Below, one piece after another: positions 7,857-15,780 of a DNA stretch of 64,000 nt (position 1 is the first letter of the stretch; each line of letters begins with the position of its first letter). The stretch comes from Oribacterium sp. WCC10 (GTDB taxonomy: Bacteria; Bacillota; Clostridia; Lachnospirales; Lachnospiraceae), in NCBI RefSeq assembly GCF_900113415.1, contig NZ_FOPH01000004.1:62001-126000 (forward strand), written 5' to 3'. The position numbers and the translations under genes are program-made. The notes beneath the pieces are model-generated. The model saw only the letters and a program-made list of their open reading frames with translations. It did not search any database and had not been told where the DNA came from.

Positions 7857-9296
7857 TCACAGACTTTCCGGATTGATTTCCTTACTTACGATCTCTGTGA
7901 TACGGATACCGAAGTTATCTTCTACTACAACGATATCGCCGCGGGCTATACACTCACCGTTTACATAGAGATCTGCCTGCTCACCGGCCATCTTGTCCAA
8001 AACTACAAGTGAACCCTGTGTGAACTCCAGTATATCCTTGACAAGCTTCTTGGTTCTTCCTATCTCGACTGAGATCTCCAGAGGAACCTTCATGAGCATC
8101 TCTTTGTTTTCTTCCTGCTCACCGTAGTCTTCACTCTCACCATACTCAGGTGAATTGAGAGACTGTATCTTGACACCGGGACGAGGCTGATTCTTACTTG
8201 CCTTTCTGTCCTCTTCGATGTCCTTGATAAGCTGCATCATCTGAGTCTGTGACTGCTGCATCTGATTAAGCAGCTGTAATGTCATAGGATCCGGTGCTCC
8301 GGCTACAGCCTGAACATACTGTGGTGCCTGGGCTGCAGGTGCAGCGGCAGGTACTGGAGCAGGTGCCGGCATCGGAGCCGGTGCAGGTGGTGGTGGAGCT
8401 GCCGCAGCAGGCTGCGGAGCAGGTGCAGGTGCAGGTGTCGGAGCAGGTGCAGGCGCCGGTGCAGGTGTACCTCCGCCACCGTTCAGCAATGCATCTATGG
8501 ATGACTGATCAAGCTGACCGCCGGATGATGCAGGGGCAGGCGCCGGTTCAGGTGTTCCTCCGCCACCGTTTAGCAGAGCATCTACTGCCGACTGATCAAG
8601 CTGACCACCGGATGATGCAGGGGCAGCTGCAGCCGGTTCCTCTGCCGGAGAAGCTGCTTCTGCCGGAGCTTCATCAGCTCCCTCACTTAACTCTATTCCA
8701 AACTGTTCAGCAAAAGGCTGAAGCAAACGCCTTACCAGAGATACAGACATGATATTGAGGAATTCACTTTCAAGCTCTTTATCCTCAATCTCAAGTGTAA
8801 AGCACACAACTACCTGTGCTTCATCTCCCGGGAAATACTTATCCTTGAATTCCTCTTCATTGGGCACTTCAAAGGATACCGGTGTCGATATATCGACAGT
8901 TACTCCCAAAAACTCGGAAAGAGCCGTTGCGGAAGAACCCATCATCTGGTTCATGACTTCTCTGATGGCAGATGCATTCATCTCATCCATCACAAACTCA
9001 TCCTCAGGGATATCCATGCCCATCATCATACTTACGATGATACGCACGTCATTCCTGCTGAACATCATGACATTTCTTCCGTCGAGTCCCTTAACATAAG
9101 AGATCTCTACTCCTACTGCAGGTTCAAGTTCCCTATACTCGAACTCTGTCCTGTTCTGTACCTTAACTACAGGCGTAGTGATATTTACTTTCGTACCGAG
9201 CATTGTTGATAATGCTGTTGCCGATGAGCCAAGGCTGATATTCATTATCTCGCCTATGGCGTCTATTTCCATACTATTAAAGCGATCAGCACCCAT
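7857..9296 (-). CDS. fliY: Flagellar motor switch phosphatase FliY (CheC-like + internal docking motifs + FliN/SpoA domain)
   Basis: A 479-residue switch protein. Residues 1-200 form a CheC/FliM-type domain with two phosphatase motifs (E16..N19 and E113..N116, each followed by SSATALS), which would hydrolyse CheY-P at the motor. Residues 205-330 are a Pro/Ala-rich linker. Embedded in it are two near-identical segments, QLDQSAVDALLNGGGG (from about 232) and QLDQSSIDALLNGGGG (from about 261), resembling the LSQxxIDxLL CheY-binding motif at the N-terminus of FliM. Residues 400-479 are the SpoA/FliN C-ring domain (MKVPLEISVEIGRTKKLVKD). In Bacillus FliY the docking motif is N-terminal and single; here it is internal and duplicated. 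ATG 9296 has AAGGAGAG upstream. Confidence 0.95.
   Translation of the reverse strand: MGADRFNSMEIDAIGEIMNISLGSSATALSTMLGTKVNITTPVVKVQNRTEFEYRELEPAVGVEISYVKGLDGRNVMMFSRNDVRIIVSMMMGMDIPEDEFVMDEMNASAIREVMNQMMGSSATALSEFLGVTVDISTPVSFEVPNEEEFKDKYFPGDEAQVVVCFTLEIEDKELESEFLNIMSVSLVRRLLQPFAEQFGIELSEGADEAPAEAASPAEEPAAAAPASSGGQLDQSAVDALLNGGGGTPEPAPAPASSGGQLDQSSIDALLNGGGGTPAPAPAPAPTPAPAPAPQPAAAAPPPPAPAPMPAPAPVPAAAPAAQAPQYVQAVAGAPDPMTLQLLNQMQQSQTQMMQLIKDIEEDRKASKNQPRPGVKIQSLNSPEYGESEDYGEQEENKEMLMKVPLEISVEIGRTKKLVKDILEFTQGSLVVLDKMAGEQADLYVNGECIARGDIVVVEDNFGIRITEIVSKEINPESL
8469..8612 (-). repeat. 87-bp tandem duplication inside fliY encoding two CheY-docking-like motifs
   Basis: The coding strand repeats an 87-base unit encoding SSGGQLDQS(A/S)(V/I)DALLNGGGGTP followed by a Pro/Ala run. 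The copies differ by few bases, so the duplication looks recent or under homogenising pressure. Confidence 0.8.
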
Positions 9297-9326
9297 TCGT
9301 TACTCTCCTTAACCCCTTCGTACTAG

Positions 9327-9779
9327 TTATGTTTTTATTTCAAGTGCCTTCTGTGCCATCGCCTTCATAGCATTAAGTGCAGTTACGTTCGCTTCATATG
9401 ATCTTGTAGCGGACATACTGTCTACTGTTTCCTTCAGTACATCAACATTCGGCATTTCAACATATCCATCCGCATCCGCATCCGGATGAGAAGGATTATA
9501 AACACGTTTCATCTCACGTGTATCAGCAATGATCTGTGACACGCGGACTCCCGACTTTTTGGCAGTATGAAAGCCTTTCCCAAGCTGAGCATTCCTTAGT
9601 GCTTCAGCGAAAGATCCCTCACCATAGCTTTCAAACACCACATCCTTACGTTGATACGCGCCCCCGGCTTCGGTACGCGTCGTATCAACGTTAGCAATAT
9701 TCTCTGCAGCTATATCCATCCTGATGCGCTGGGCACTCATTCCGGACGCACTGATATCAAACGAACTCAAAAAAGACAT
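9327..9779 (-). CDS. flgC: Flagellar basal-body rod protein FlgC
   Basis: A 150-residue protein. The N-terminus (SFDISASGMSAQRIRMDIAA then ENIANVDTTRTEAGGAYQRK) and the C-terminus (VDVLKETVDSMSATRSYEAN) are diagnostic of FlgC, the proximal rod protein. Length is normal for the family. ATG 9779 has AGGAGG upstream. Its place is unusual: flgC normally follows flgB and precedes fliE at the head of the operon, but here it lies between cheY and fliY, and no flgB is present in the window. It appears intact and so has been relocated rather than lost. Confidence 0.95.
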   Translation of the reverse strand: MSFLSSFDISASGMSAQRIRMDIAAENIANVDTTRTEAGGAYQRKDVVFESYGEGSFAEALRNAQLGKGFHTAKKSGVRVSQIIADTREMKRVYNPSHPDADADGYVEMPNVDVLKETVDSMSATRSYEANVTALNAMKAMAQKALEIKT

Positions 9780-9831
9780 CGCTTTTCCTCCTTCAACAGT
9801 CAGGCGCTAATGAGAATATCGTCCCTATCAC

Positions 9832-10200
9832 TTAACTTCCGAGAATATTCTTTACAGTAGAAGTGATTCTCTCTGCGTTAAATGGTTTTACAACGAAATC
9901 TCTTGCACCGGACTTTATAGCATCAACTACCATGGACTCCTGACCCATAGCGGTACACATAACGATCTTTGCATCCGGATGAGCTTCCTTGATCTTCTTA
10001 AGAGCCTGTAAGCCGTCCATGTTAGGCATGGTAATATCCATGATAACAAGATCAGGATTCTCTTCATCAAACTTCTTTACCGCTTCTGCGCCATCCTGTG
10101 CCTCAACATATTCACAGTCAGCAAAGCCACCCTTTGTAAGTGAATTCTTAACCATCATGCGCATGAATGCAGCATCGTCAACCAGCATAATCTTTGCCAT
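9832..10200 (-). CDS. cheY: Chemotaxis response regulator CheY
   Basis: A 122-residue stand-alone receiver domain. The acidic pair is D8/D9 (MLVDDAAF), the phosphoacceptor is D55 (LVIMDITMPNMDG), the switch threonine is T83 (VMCTAMGQ) and the lysine is K105 (FVVKPF). The KPF motif is typical of CheY. Phosphorylated CheY binds FliM and FliY to change motor rotation. It lies among the motor switch genes, as in Bacillus and Clostridia, with flgC inserted on its downstream side. Confidence 0.95.
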   Translation of the reverse strand: MAKIMLVDDAAFMRMMVKNSLTKGGFADCEYVEAQDGAEAVKKFDEENPDLVIMDITMPNMDGLQALKKIKEAHPDAKIVMCTAMGQESMVVDAIKSGARDFVVKPFNAERITSTVKNILGS

Positions 10201-10266
10201 ACTTTTTTCTCTCCTAAGTTTAAAATAAAATGTACTTTCTATATAATGAACTGTGTCATGAAGCCC

Positions 10267-11379
10267 TTATCCGGTCTTCTGTTCCACAGACTCACCCAAC
10301 AAACTTGCTATCTCATCCTCCTGGGAATTCTTATCCTTGCCCATAGGCTTGATACGATCCTCTATGCGGACAGCAACATTCTTTTTATAGATACCCATGG
10401 TTCCCATAAACCACGGCTGCCGTCCTACATACAGCTTCACAAGACTCTTTGATGATTTATTCATATCTATGACATCACCAACCTGAAGGTGGTAGATATC
10501 ACTGATATCCAGTCTGATAACTCCAAGCTGACCTGTGATCGGGAATCTTGTATCCTTGATATGATTAAGGATAACATCAGAGTTATTCTCATATGAGAAA
10601 CCTCTGGCTATATGCTTACGGTTATCTATGATCTTGAAGATATGTTCAAGAAGTGTTCCCGGAATACATAGTCTGATCTTCTCGGCGGCAAGTCCGGATA
10701 CGTCAACATTGAGAACTATGATGACAACTGTCTCATCCAGACCTATCTCCTGCGTCATGGAAGGGTTTTCCTCCACTCTTTGCATCTTGAAGTTAATGTT
10801 TATATAGTTCGAGAATCCATCGTCCATGGAATGGATGATGTAGTCCAAAACTCTTTTATAAAGTGCCATCTCGACATCCGTATACCGGTAATTTTCCTCA
10901 ACACGGATAACCGAATCTCCGCCTCCCAGCATATGGTTTATGAGAGTGATGATAAGTCCCGGTGTTGCATATACCATCAAAGGAACATTACTCTTTCCCT
11001 TATCAGGAAAATGTGTATCCACTATGGACATACAGTCATTCTCATGGAACATATTTACATACTCGTAGTATCGGCTCTCTCTGAGTTCGATGACTGTGAT
11101 ATCAGTCATGACACGGAATACACCGTTTACCTGAGACGTAAGGATTCTGGCATAGTTCTCATAGATACTTCTAAGGAGCTTGATTTTCTCCTTCGTGAAC
11201 TTACGAGGACTGTAGAAATCATATTTATTAAAGTTTTCTTCTTCCTTCTTCTCTACTTCAGCGGCAACTTCTTTGGTTTCTGCGGCCTTTTCTTCAGCCG
11301 GAGCGGATCCTCCTCCGCCACCGCCTGCCATGGATTTAAGGAGTTCGTCAATCTGACTTTGCGATAGTACGTCTGCCAT
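10267..11379 (-). CDS. fliM: Flagellar motor switch protein FliM
   Basis: A 370-residue C-ring protein. The extreme N-terminus (VLSQSQIDELLKSM) is the CheY-P docking motif. A Gly/Ala/Glu-rich linker follows, then the middle domain (about 55-250, including the GGGD motif in MLGGGDSVIR) and a C-terminal SpoA domain (about 285-350, LQVGDVIDMNKSSKSLVKLYV). It is one of two CheY-binding switch proteins here, the other being FliY. It directly follows motB; fliL, which lies between motB and fliM in many bacteria, is missing. ATG 11379 has only a weak ribosome site (GGGGTG). Confidence 0.95.
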   Translation of the reverse strand: MADVLSQSQIDELLKSMAGGGGGGSAPAEEKAAETKEVAAEVEKKEEENFNKYDFYSPRKFTKEKIKLLRSIYENYARILTSQVNGVFRVMTDITVIELRESRYYEYVNMFHENDCMSIVDTHFPDKGKSNVPLMVYATPGLIITLINHMLGGGDSVIRVEENYRYTDVEMALYKRVLDYIIHSMDDGFSNYININFKMQRVEENPSMTQEIGLDETVVIIVLNVDVSGLAAEKIRLCIPGTLLEHIFKIIDNRKHIARGFSYENNSDVILNHIKDTRFPITGQLGVIRLDISDIYHLQVGDVIDMNKSSKSLVKLYVGRQPWFMGTMGIYKKNVAVRIEDRIKPMGKDKNSQEDEIASLLGESVEQKTG

Positions 11380-11431
11380 ATGTTAAACACCCCACAACAT
11401 CTTTCATACTCAGTTTAACAATGCTCTTTAC

Positions 11432-12496
11432 CTATCCGGCAGTCCCCTTCGAAGTATTTTCCTGACCGGTCTGTAAAGCGGCATCCAGCGAAGTAAGATC
11501 ATCGACCGCATTCGCTGCATAGTTCTCATAATCAGCCTGACCCGACACTCCTTCGACGGATGAGCTTATGTTTGACGTATCTGCATCTCCTGACGGAGAA
11601 AGCACAATCGTATCTTCACTTATACCGGCAGCTGCTCCTTCATCTGCCGTTGCGGCGCTTTCACCAGTTGTGATGATTGTGGTGTCAGCGTTCACACCTT
11701 CATTCAGATCCTTATAGTACTGATCCAGATCTCTGACTTCTCCTTCCTTATCGATGATAAGGATCTCTACTCTTCGGTTGGCAGCACGCCCTTCACTCGT
11801 GCTGTTTTCCTCCAGAGGACGGAACTGACCGTAACCTATACTTACAAGTTTGTCCGGGTCGAGAAAATCTTTGTTCTGAATGTATATACAAACCTCTGCT
11901 GCTCTCATGGAGCTTAGCATTCGGTCATTTCTTGCACTGTTTATACGGTTGGGATCGGCCTGCGCCGTATGTCCCATAACGTTTACCTGCGATATCAGAT
12001 CATTGTCACCGCTGATGGTATCACAGAATATATCGAGGGTTTTCTGGCCCTGCTCGGTCAGTACCGAGCTGTCACCGGCGAAAAAGGCTTTATCCTTGAA
12101 AACCACAAAGGTGTAATCTTCACCTCTCGAAACGGTAACGCCCTCTACACCGGCTTCGTTCAGAGCTCTCGCTATCTGCAGATATATCTGTGACAGATCA
12201 GACTCCATAAGCTGATTTTGTTCAATCTCAGGGTTACCGATTATTCCTTCAGGCTGAACACCATCCTCCACGACCTGTGCATTGATGAGAGCCGTGTCCT
12301 GTTTCTCTTCCTTGGCACGCTCACTTGGTGTTTTACCGTCAGGATAAATACTTCTTACAAAAAGATCCCATTTAGCACTGTCCACGCTTGACATGGAGTA
12401 CAAAAGAACGAAAAAGCACAGAAGCAAGGTTACGAGATCTCCATAGGTGTCCATCCAGCTTCCGCCTTCGTCACCTCCTCCGCCTTTCTTTTTCAT
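11432..12496 (-). CDS. motB: Flagellar stator protein MotB
   Basis: A 354-residue protein. A Gly-rich N-terminus is followed by a single membrane helix (SWMDTYGDLVTLLLCFFVLL) containing the proton-pathway aspartate, probably D20. An OmpA/MotB peptidoglycan-binding domain covers about residues 125-255 (VMGHTAQADPNRINSARNDR, GRAANRRVEILI). A C-terminal tail of about 95 residues rich in S, T, D and A follows and is longer than in most MotB proteins. ATG 12496 overlaps the ribosome-site region at the end of motA, so the two are co-translated. Confidence 0.95.
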   Translation of the reverse strand: MKKKGGGGDEGGSWMDTYGDLVTLLLCFFVLLYSMSSVDSAKWDLFVRSIYPDGKTPSERAKEEKQDTALINAQVVEDGVQPEGIIGNPEIEQNQLMESDLSQIYLQIARALNEAGVEGVTVSRGEDYTFVVFKDKAFFAGDSSVLTEQGQKTLDIFCDTISGDNDLISQVNVMGHTAQADPNRINSARNDRMLSSMRAAEVCIYIQNKDFLDPDKLVSIGYGQFRPLEENSTSEGRAANRRVEILIIDKEGEVRDLDQYYKDLNEGVNADTTIITTGESAATADEGAAAGISEDTIVLSPSGDADTSNISSSVEGVSGQADYENYAANAVDDLTSLDAALQTGQENTSKGTAG

Positions 12497-12499
12497 CTT

Positions 12500-13303
12500 T
12501 TACTTACCTCCTCCGTCTCCGGCCTTCTTGAGAAGCTTCGTCTGCTGTCCACGCTGAAGTGATGCAAGCAGATGCTCTCTTATATACTTTGGATTCTCTC
12601 CTGCCTGGATAGCTATAACGCCCTCAATAACAGTAGAGCAATACAGCACCTCCTCCCCCTCACGTACAGCAAGCTTCTGTGCGATAGGGTGGAATATAAC
12701 GTTTGCAAATGCCGAACCATAGAATGTTGTGATCATAGCGACACCCATATCCTGTCCAAGAGTACTTGCTCCTCCTGAACCTGAGAGATCCATACCTCTA
12801 AGCATGTTTACAAGTCCAACAAGTGTACCTATCATTCCGAACGCAGGTGCAAGGGCAGAACCCTTAACATACATACCTCTTGCCTCATCATGACGGGTCA
12901 TCATATCTTCCACCTGACGTTCAAGGATGAATCTGACCTTATCCGGATCGTTTGCATCTACGATCATAAGCACCGCTGATTTAAAGAAAGGTTCCTTGAT
13001 CTCACCTGCCTTTTCCTCCAGTGCAAGAAGACCGCTCTGTCTTGCTATCATGGCAAGATCCACAAGCTGATCTACAGCCTTTGGAACATCATACTTTTTG
13101 CCGCCTCTCATACAGGTTCCGATATGCTTCGGTATATCCTTCAGCATTCTGAATGGGTAACAGGCTACAAGACAGGCTATAGTACCACCAACTACGATGA
13201 CCAGTGACGGCATATCTACGAAGTTACCAAGTTTATCTGTTCCGATACCGTTAACGATAAGCGCTGCAGCTATAATCCAACCGATCAAAAGCGTTAAATC
13301 CAT
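12500..13303 (-). CDS. motA: Flagellar stator protein MotA
   Basis: A 267-residue protein with four hydrophobic segments (two near the N-terminus, two around residues 150-205) and the cytoplasmic loop that contacts FliG. Family motifs include VDMPSLVIVVGGTIACLVAC, ALAPAFGMIGTLVGLVNML, and a proline in the last helix region (ANVIFHPIAQKL). Five MotA and two MotB form the torque-generating ion channel. It sits between flbD and motB. Confidence 0.96.
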   Translation of the reverse strand: MDLTLLIGWIIAAALIVNGIGTDKLGNFVDMPSLVIVVGGTIACLVACYPFRMLKDIPKHIGTCMRGGKKYDVPKAVDQLVDLAMIARQSGLLALEEKAGEIKEPFFKSAVLMIVDANDPDKVRFILERQVEDMMTRHDEARGMYVKGSALAPAFGMIGTLVGLVNMLRGMDLSGSGGASTLGQDMGVAMITTFYGSAFANVIFHPIAQKLAVREGEEVLYCSTVIEGVIAIQAGENPKYIREHLLASLQRGQQTKLLKKAGDGGGK

Positions 13304-13326
13304 TTACCAAGCCTCCTGTACCCTGA

Positions 13327-13542
13327 TCAATGAACCTCATCTGTTGCCGCAAGGTTTTTGAATATGACAACATCATGTAAAAACTTCACTATCTGAGCTT
13401 CTATATCCTCTAAAGTGTTCTTTACGATATAGTAATCCCCCGTTGTAAGCTTCACCTTTGTTTCCGGAATCTTCTCTATAGTGAGAATCTGAAGATAACT
13501 CACATATAGAGGCTCTCCGTTCAATCGGATGAGTTCGATCAT
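13327..13542 (-). CDS. flbD: Flagellar FlbD family protein
   Basis: A 71-residue protein matching the small FlbD family of Gram-positive and spirochaete flagellar operons (MIELIRLNGEPLYVSYLQIL start; KVKLTTGDYYIVKNTLEDI). Its biochemical role is not settled; it is always found next to flgE and motA. Length and position fit. It is not the unrelated Caulobacter FlbD regulator. Confidence 0.88.
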   Translation of the reverse strand: MIELIRLNGEPLYVSYLQILTIEKIPETKVKLTTGDYYIVKNTLEDIEAQIVKFLHDVVIFKNLAATDEVH

Positions 13543-13572
13543 AAAATTATATATCCTCTCATTTTATCGGCT

Positions 13573-13600
13573 ATAGCGGCGCTAAGTATAACGCCGCTAT
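13573..13600. other. Stem-loop between flgE and flbD
   Basis: ATAGCGGCG, a 10-base loop and CGCCGCTAT form a perfect 9-bp stem. No uridine run follows on either strand, so it is more likely a transcript-processing or stability hairpin separating the abundant hook-protein message from downstream genes than a terminator. Confidence 0.5.
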
Positions 13601-13635
13601 CAAAATTATTTAACTATTTAAGTGATATTATAAGT

Positions 13636-14673
13636 TTATCTCTTCATATTTACAAGTTCCTGTAATACTTCGTCAGAAACTGTAATGATTTTGGAATTGG
13701 CCTGGAAGCCTCTCTGTGTTGTGATCATGTCGGAGAACTCCTTTGCAAGATCTACGTTTGAGCCTTCCAGATATCCTGCCATAAGTGATGGCGTAGCACC
13801 AACACCGGGTTCTGACGCTGTTACGTCACCTGTATTATCTCCGGATGTTGCATTAAATGTATTGTTTCCTGCCTTTGTGAGACCTTCCTGGTTCTGGAAA
13901 GAAGCGATAGCAACCTTTCCCAAAATGATAGCGATTTCCTCACTGTCGATCTCAACGATAGCCTTTATAACACCGTCATTACCGATTTCAACACTCTTAA
14001 GCTGTTTAGCATATCCTGTGAAGTTTGGAGTAGCTGTACCTCCGGTAATGTCCGTCTTTTTTATATCTATATTAGGAGCTCTGAGTACATGCAGCTCCTT
14101 TGTGGTACTGGTTTCAGAAGTGGCACCGTACACAACCGGATCCGTATACTTGTTGGGTCTGAAACCATATACAAAGTTTCCGTTACCATCAACGATATAA
14201 CCGTTTGAATCTACAGTGAACTGACCTACTCTCGTATATGCGAAGTTCTCTGTTTTCATCGTTGAAGTTGTAGCTTTGGTTTTTTCCTGAGTTGATGTAT
14301 CAATCTCAATCTTTGTAGGATTGGAACCCAGATCCTTATTCGCAGAACTTGTAATGAAGAATCCAGGTCCGTTGATTGAAGCTGAAAAACCACCTACATA
14401 AGAAGGTGTAGATGATGTAAAGTCTGTTGCGATGGTTCCGGTCAGAGAACCATATCCGTACTGGGCTGCATTTTTACCACCGGTCTTTGCAACACCGCTT
14501 TCTTCCTTACCTGCTGCTGAAGCATTGGAAGTCTGATACATGGTATCCTTGAAGCTATAGCTCTGAGCCTTGAAACCAAAAGTGTTTACATTGGCAATAT
14601 TGTTACTGATTACATCAAGCTTATTCTGATGTGATCTTAATCCTGCTACAGCTGAATCCATTGCTCTTAACAT
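13636..14673 (-). CDS. flgE: Flagellar hook protein FlgE
   Basis: A 345-residue protein. The N-terminus (MLRAMDSAVAGLRSHQNKLD, SNNIANVNTFGFKAQSYSFK) and C-terminus (LTTQRGFQANSKIITVSDEV-type segment) are the hook/rod signatures. A central GFSASINGPGFFITSS segment and NTFNATSGDNTG match the hook D1 domain. It polymerises into the flexible hook after export. It is on the short side for FlgE. ATG 14673 has GAGAGGAA upstream. A 174-base gap with a stem-loop separates it from the preceding gene. Confidence 0.93.
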   Translation of the reverse strand: MLRAMDSAVAGLRSHQNKLDVISNNIANVNTFGFKAQSYSFKDTMYQTSNASAAGKEESGVAKTGGKNAAQYGYGSLTGTIATDFTSSTPSYVGGFSASINGPGFFITSSANKDLGSNPTKIEIDTSTQEKTKATTSTMKTENFAYTRVGQFTVDSNGYIVDGNGNFVYGFRPNKYTDPVVYGATSETSTTKELHVLRAPNIDIKKTDITGGTATPNFTGYAKQLKSVEIGNDGVIKAIVEIDSEEIAIILGKVAIASFQNQEGLTKAGNNTFNATSGDNTGDVTASEPGVGATPSLMAGYLEGSNVDLAKEFSDMITTQRGFQANSKIITVSDEVLQELVNMKR

Positions 14674-14799
14674 ACTTTTATTCCTCTCTTTCTAAGAATG
14701 TCCGAAAGATGACCACCTGTCATAACTCGAACACTCTGACCCTAATCTAAATGCATCATCCATATAATGCTGTGAGCTTCAATATATCCGTACGATCCC

Positions 14800-14825
14800 G
14801 GACGCACCGCTTCGGGGTGCTGTCC
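14800..14825. other. Stem-loop upstream of flgE
   Basis: On the minus strand GGACAGCACC and GGTGCGTCC pair over nine positions with one bulged A. No uridine run follows. It lies in the otherwise featureless 174-base leader before flgE and may be an mRNA processing or stability element. Confidence 0.4.
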
Positions 14826-14847
14826 AGACATCCTGTTAAGGTCCTGT

Positions 14848-15243
14848 CTACATAAAAACCGCACTGTCTATATTGGTTAATGTCTTGTTCTTCATATCGT
14901 CCTCTGCCATGGTAGTCACCACAACATTGTTCGGTACATTGACTATGAAGATCCCCTGTCTTCCTATGACTGCCACATCCCTGGCGCCTTTCTTTCTCGC
15001 CTCTTCAACCGCACTTTGAAGATTGTCCATCAGACTGTCGTTCATCTCTATATGTCTCTCTTCGAGACGTTTAGCCGCATGTTTGCTGAAACTCAACTCT
15101 TCTTTGTAACTCTTGTGCAGTTTCGTCAACTGATCCTGAAAGGAAGTGGCATTGTCTTTCTGTTCGTTAACCGAAGTCTTTTTGTCAACAATATTCTGAT
15201 ATTGTACTGACTGGAGTTTTCTCGAAGTAAGATCAAAATCCAT
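14848..15243 (-). CDS. Flagellar operon protein (TIGR02530-like, between flgD and flgE)
   Basis: A 131-residue protein of a family found almost only between flgD and flgE in Firmicutes flagellar operons. The conserved parts are FSKHAAKRLEERHIEMNDS and ARDVAVIGRQGIFIVNVPNN, ending MKNKTLTNIDSAVFM. No biochemical role is established; hook assembly is inferred from position. The ATG at 15243 has AAAGGAAAG upstream; a 15-residue in-frame extension lacks a ribosome site. Confidence 0.85.
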   Translation of the reverse strand: MDFDLTSRKLQSVQYQNIVDKKTSVNEQKDNATSFQDQLTKLHKSYKEELSFSKHAAKRLEERHIEMNDSLMDNLQSAVEEARKKGARDVAVIGRQGIFIVNVPNNVVVTTMAEDDMKNKTLTNIDSAVFM

Positions 15244-15297
15244 AGCTTTCCTTTCCTCATACCGGCAACAGCCGATAATCATTTCCATATTCTTTTT

Positions 15298-15759
15298 TTA
15301 GATAGGCTGAGCCTCATTCGCATTCTTGATATTGACTATCTGTGAAAGCTTATAGTCTGTTGTATCGCCCTTAAGTCTTATCACAGGCTCATCTTCTGTG
15401 AGATAAACCGCTTCAACAGTTCCTGTCTTTGTAGCTGTCTGTCCGGTTGAATCGGTCTCGGTCATTACTGTGATTTCCTTTCCTATCATCCCGACCGAGT
15501 AGCTCTGCTTCGCAAATGCTATCTGACTTTCAACAGACTTAGTCATGGATGTCAGAGACTGAACCATGGCCATCTGTGACATCTGCGCAAGCATCTCACT
15601 GTTATCCATAGGGCTCGTATAGTCCTGATTGGCAAGCTGCGCTGACAACAGTTTAAAATAGCTGCTAATGGTCAGCGTATTCTTCTCATTTGATTCAGGA
15701 GTATAGTGTCCCGTGGTGTATGGACTGCTGGTTCCGGATACACTTGATACATCTGCCAT
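15298..15759 (-). CDS. flgD: Flagellar hook assembly (cap) protein FlgD
   Basis: A 153-residue short FlgD. The conserved N-terminal region (SYFKLLSAQLANQDYTSPMD and EMLAQMSQMAMVQSLTSM) is present, followed by a small beta-rich tail. The large C-terminal domains of proteobacterial FlgD are missing, as is common in Firmicutes. FlgD caps the growing hook and is exported. It lies between fliK and the flagellar operon protein gene. ATG 15759 has AGGAG upstream. Confidence 0.93.
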   Translation of the reverse strand: MADVSSVSGTSSPYTTGHYTPESNEKNTLTISSYFKLLSAQLANQDYTSPMDNSEMLAQMSQMAMVQSLTSMTKSVESQIAFAKQSYSVGMIGKEITVMTETDSTGQTATKTGTVEAVYLTEDEPVIRLKGDTTDYKLSQIVNIKNANEAQPI

Positions 15760-15780
15760 ATATGTTCTCCTTTCTTTTGC

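Noticed and set aside
13573-13600. Intrinsic terminator between flgE and flbD
   Set aside because: The stem is strong but no T run follows on the minus strand, and motA/motB downstream need the transcript; listed only as a stem-loop.
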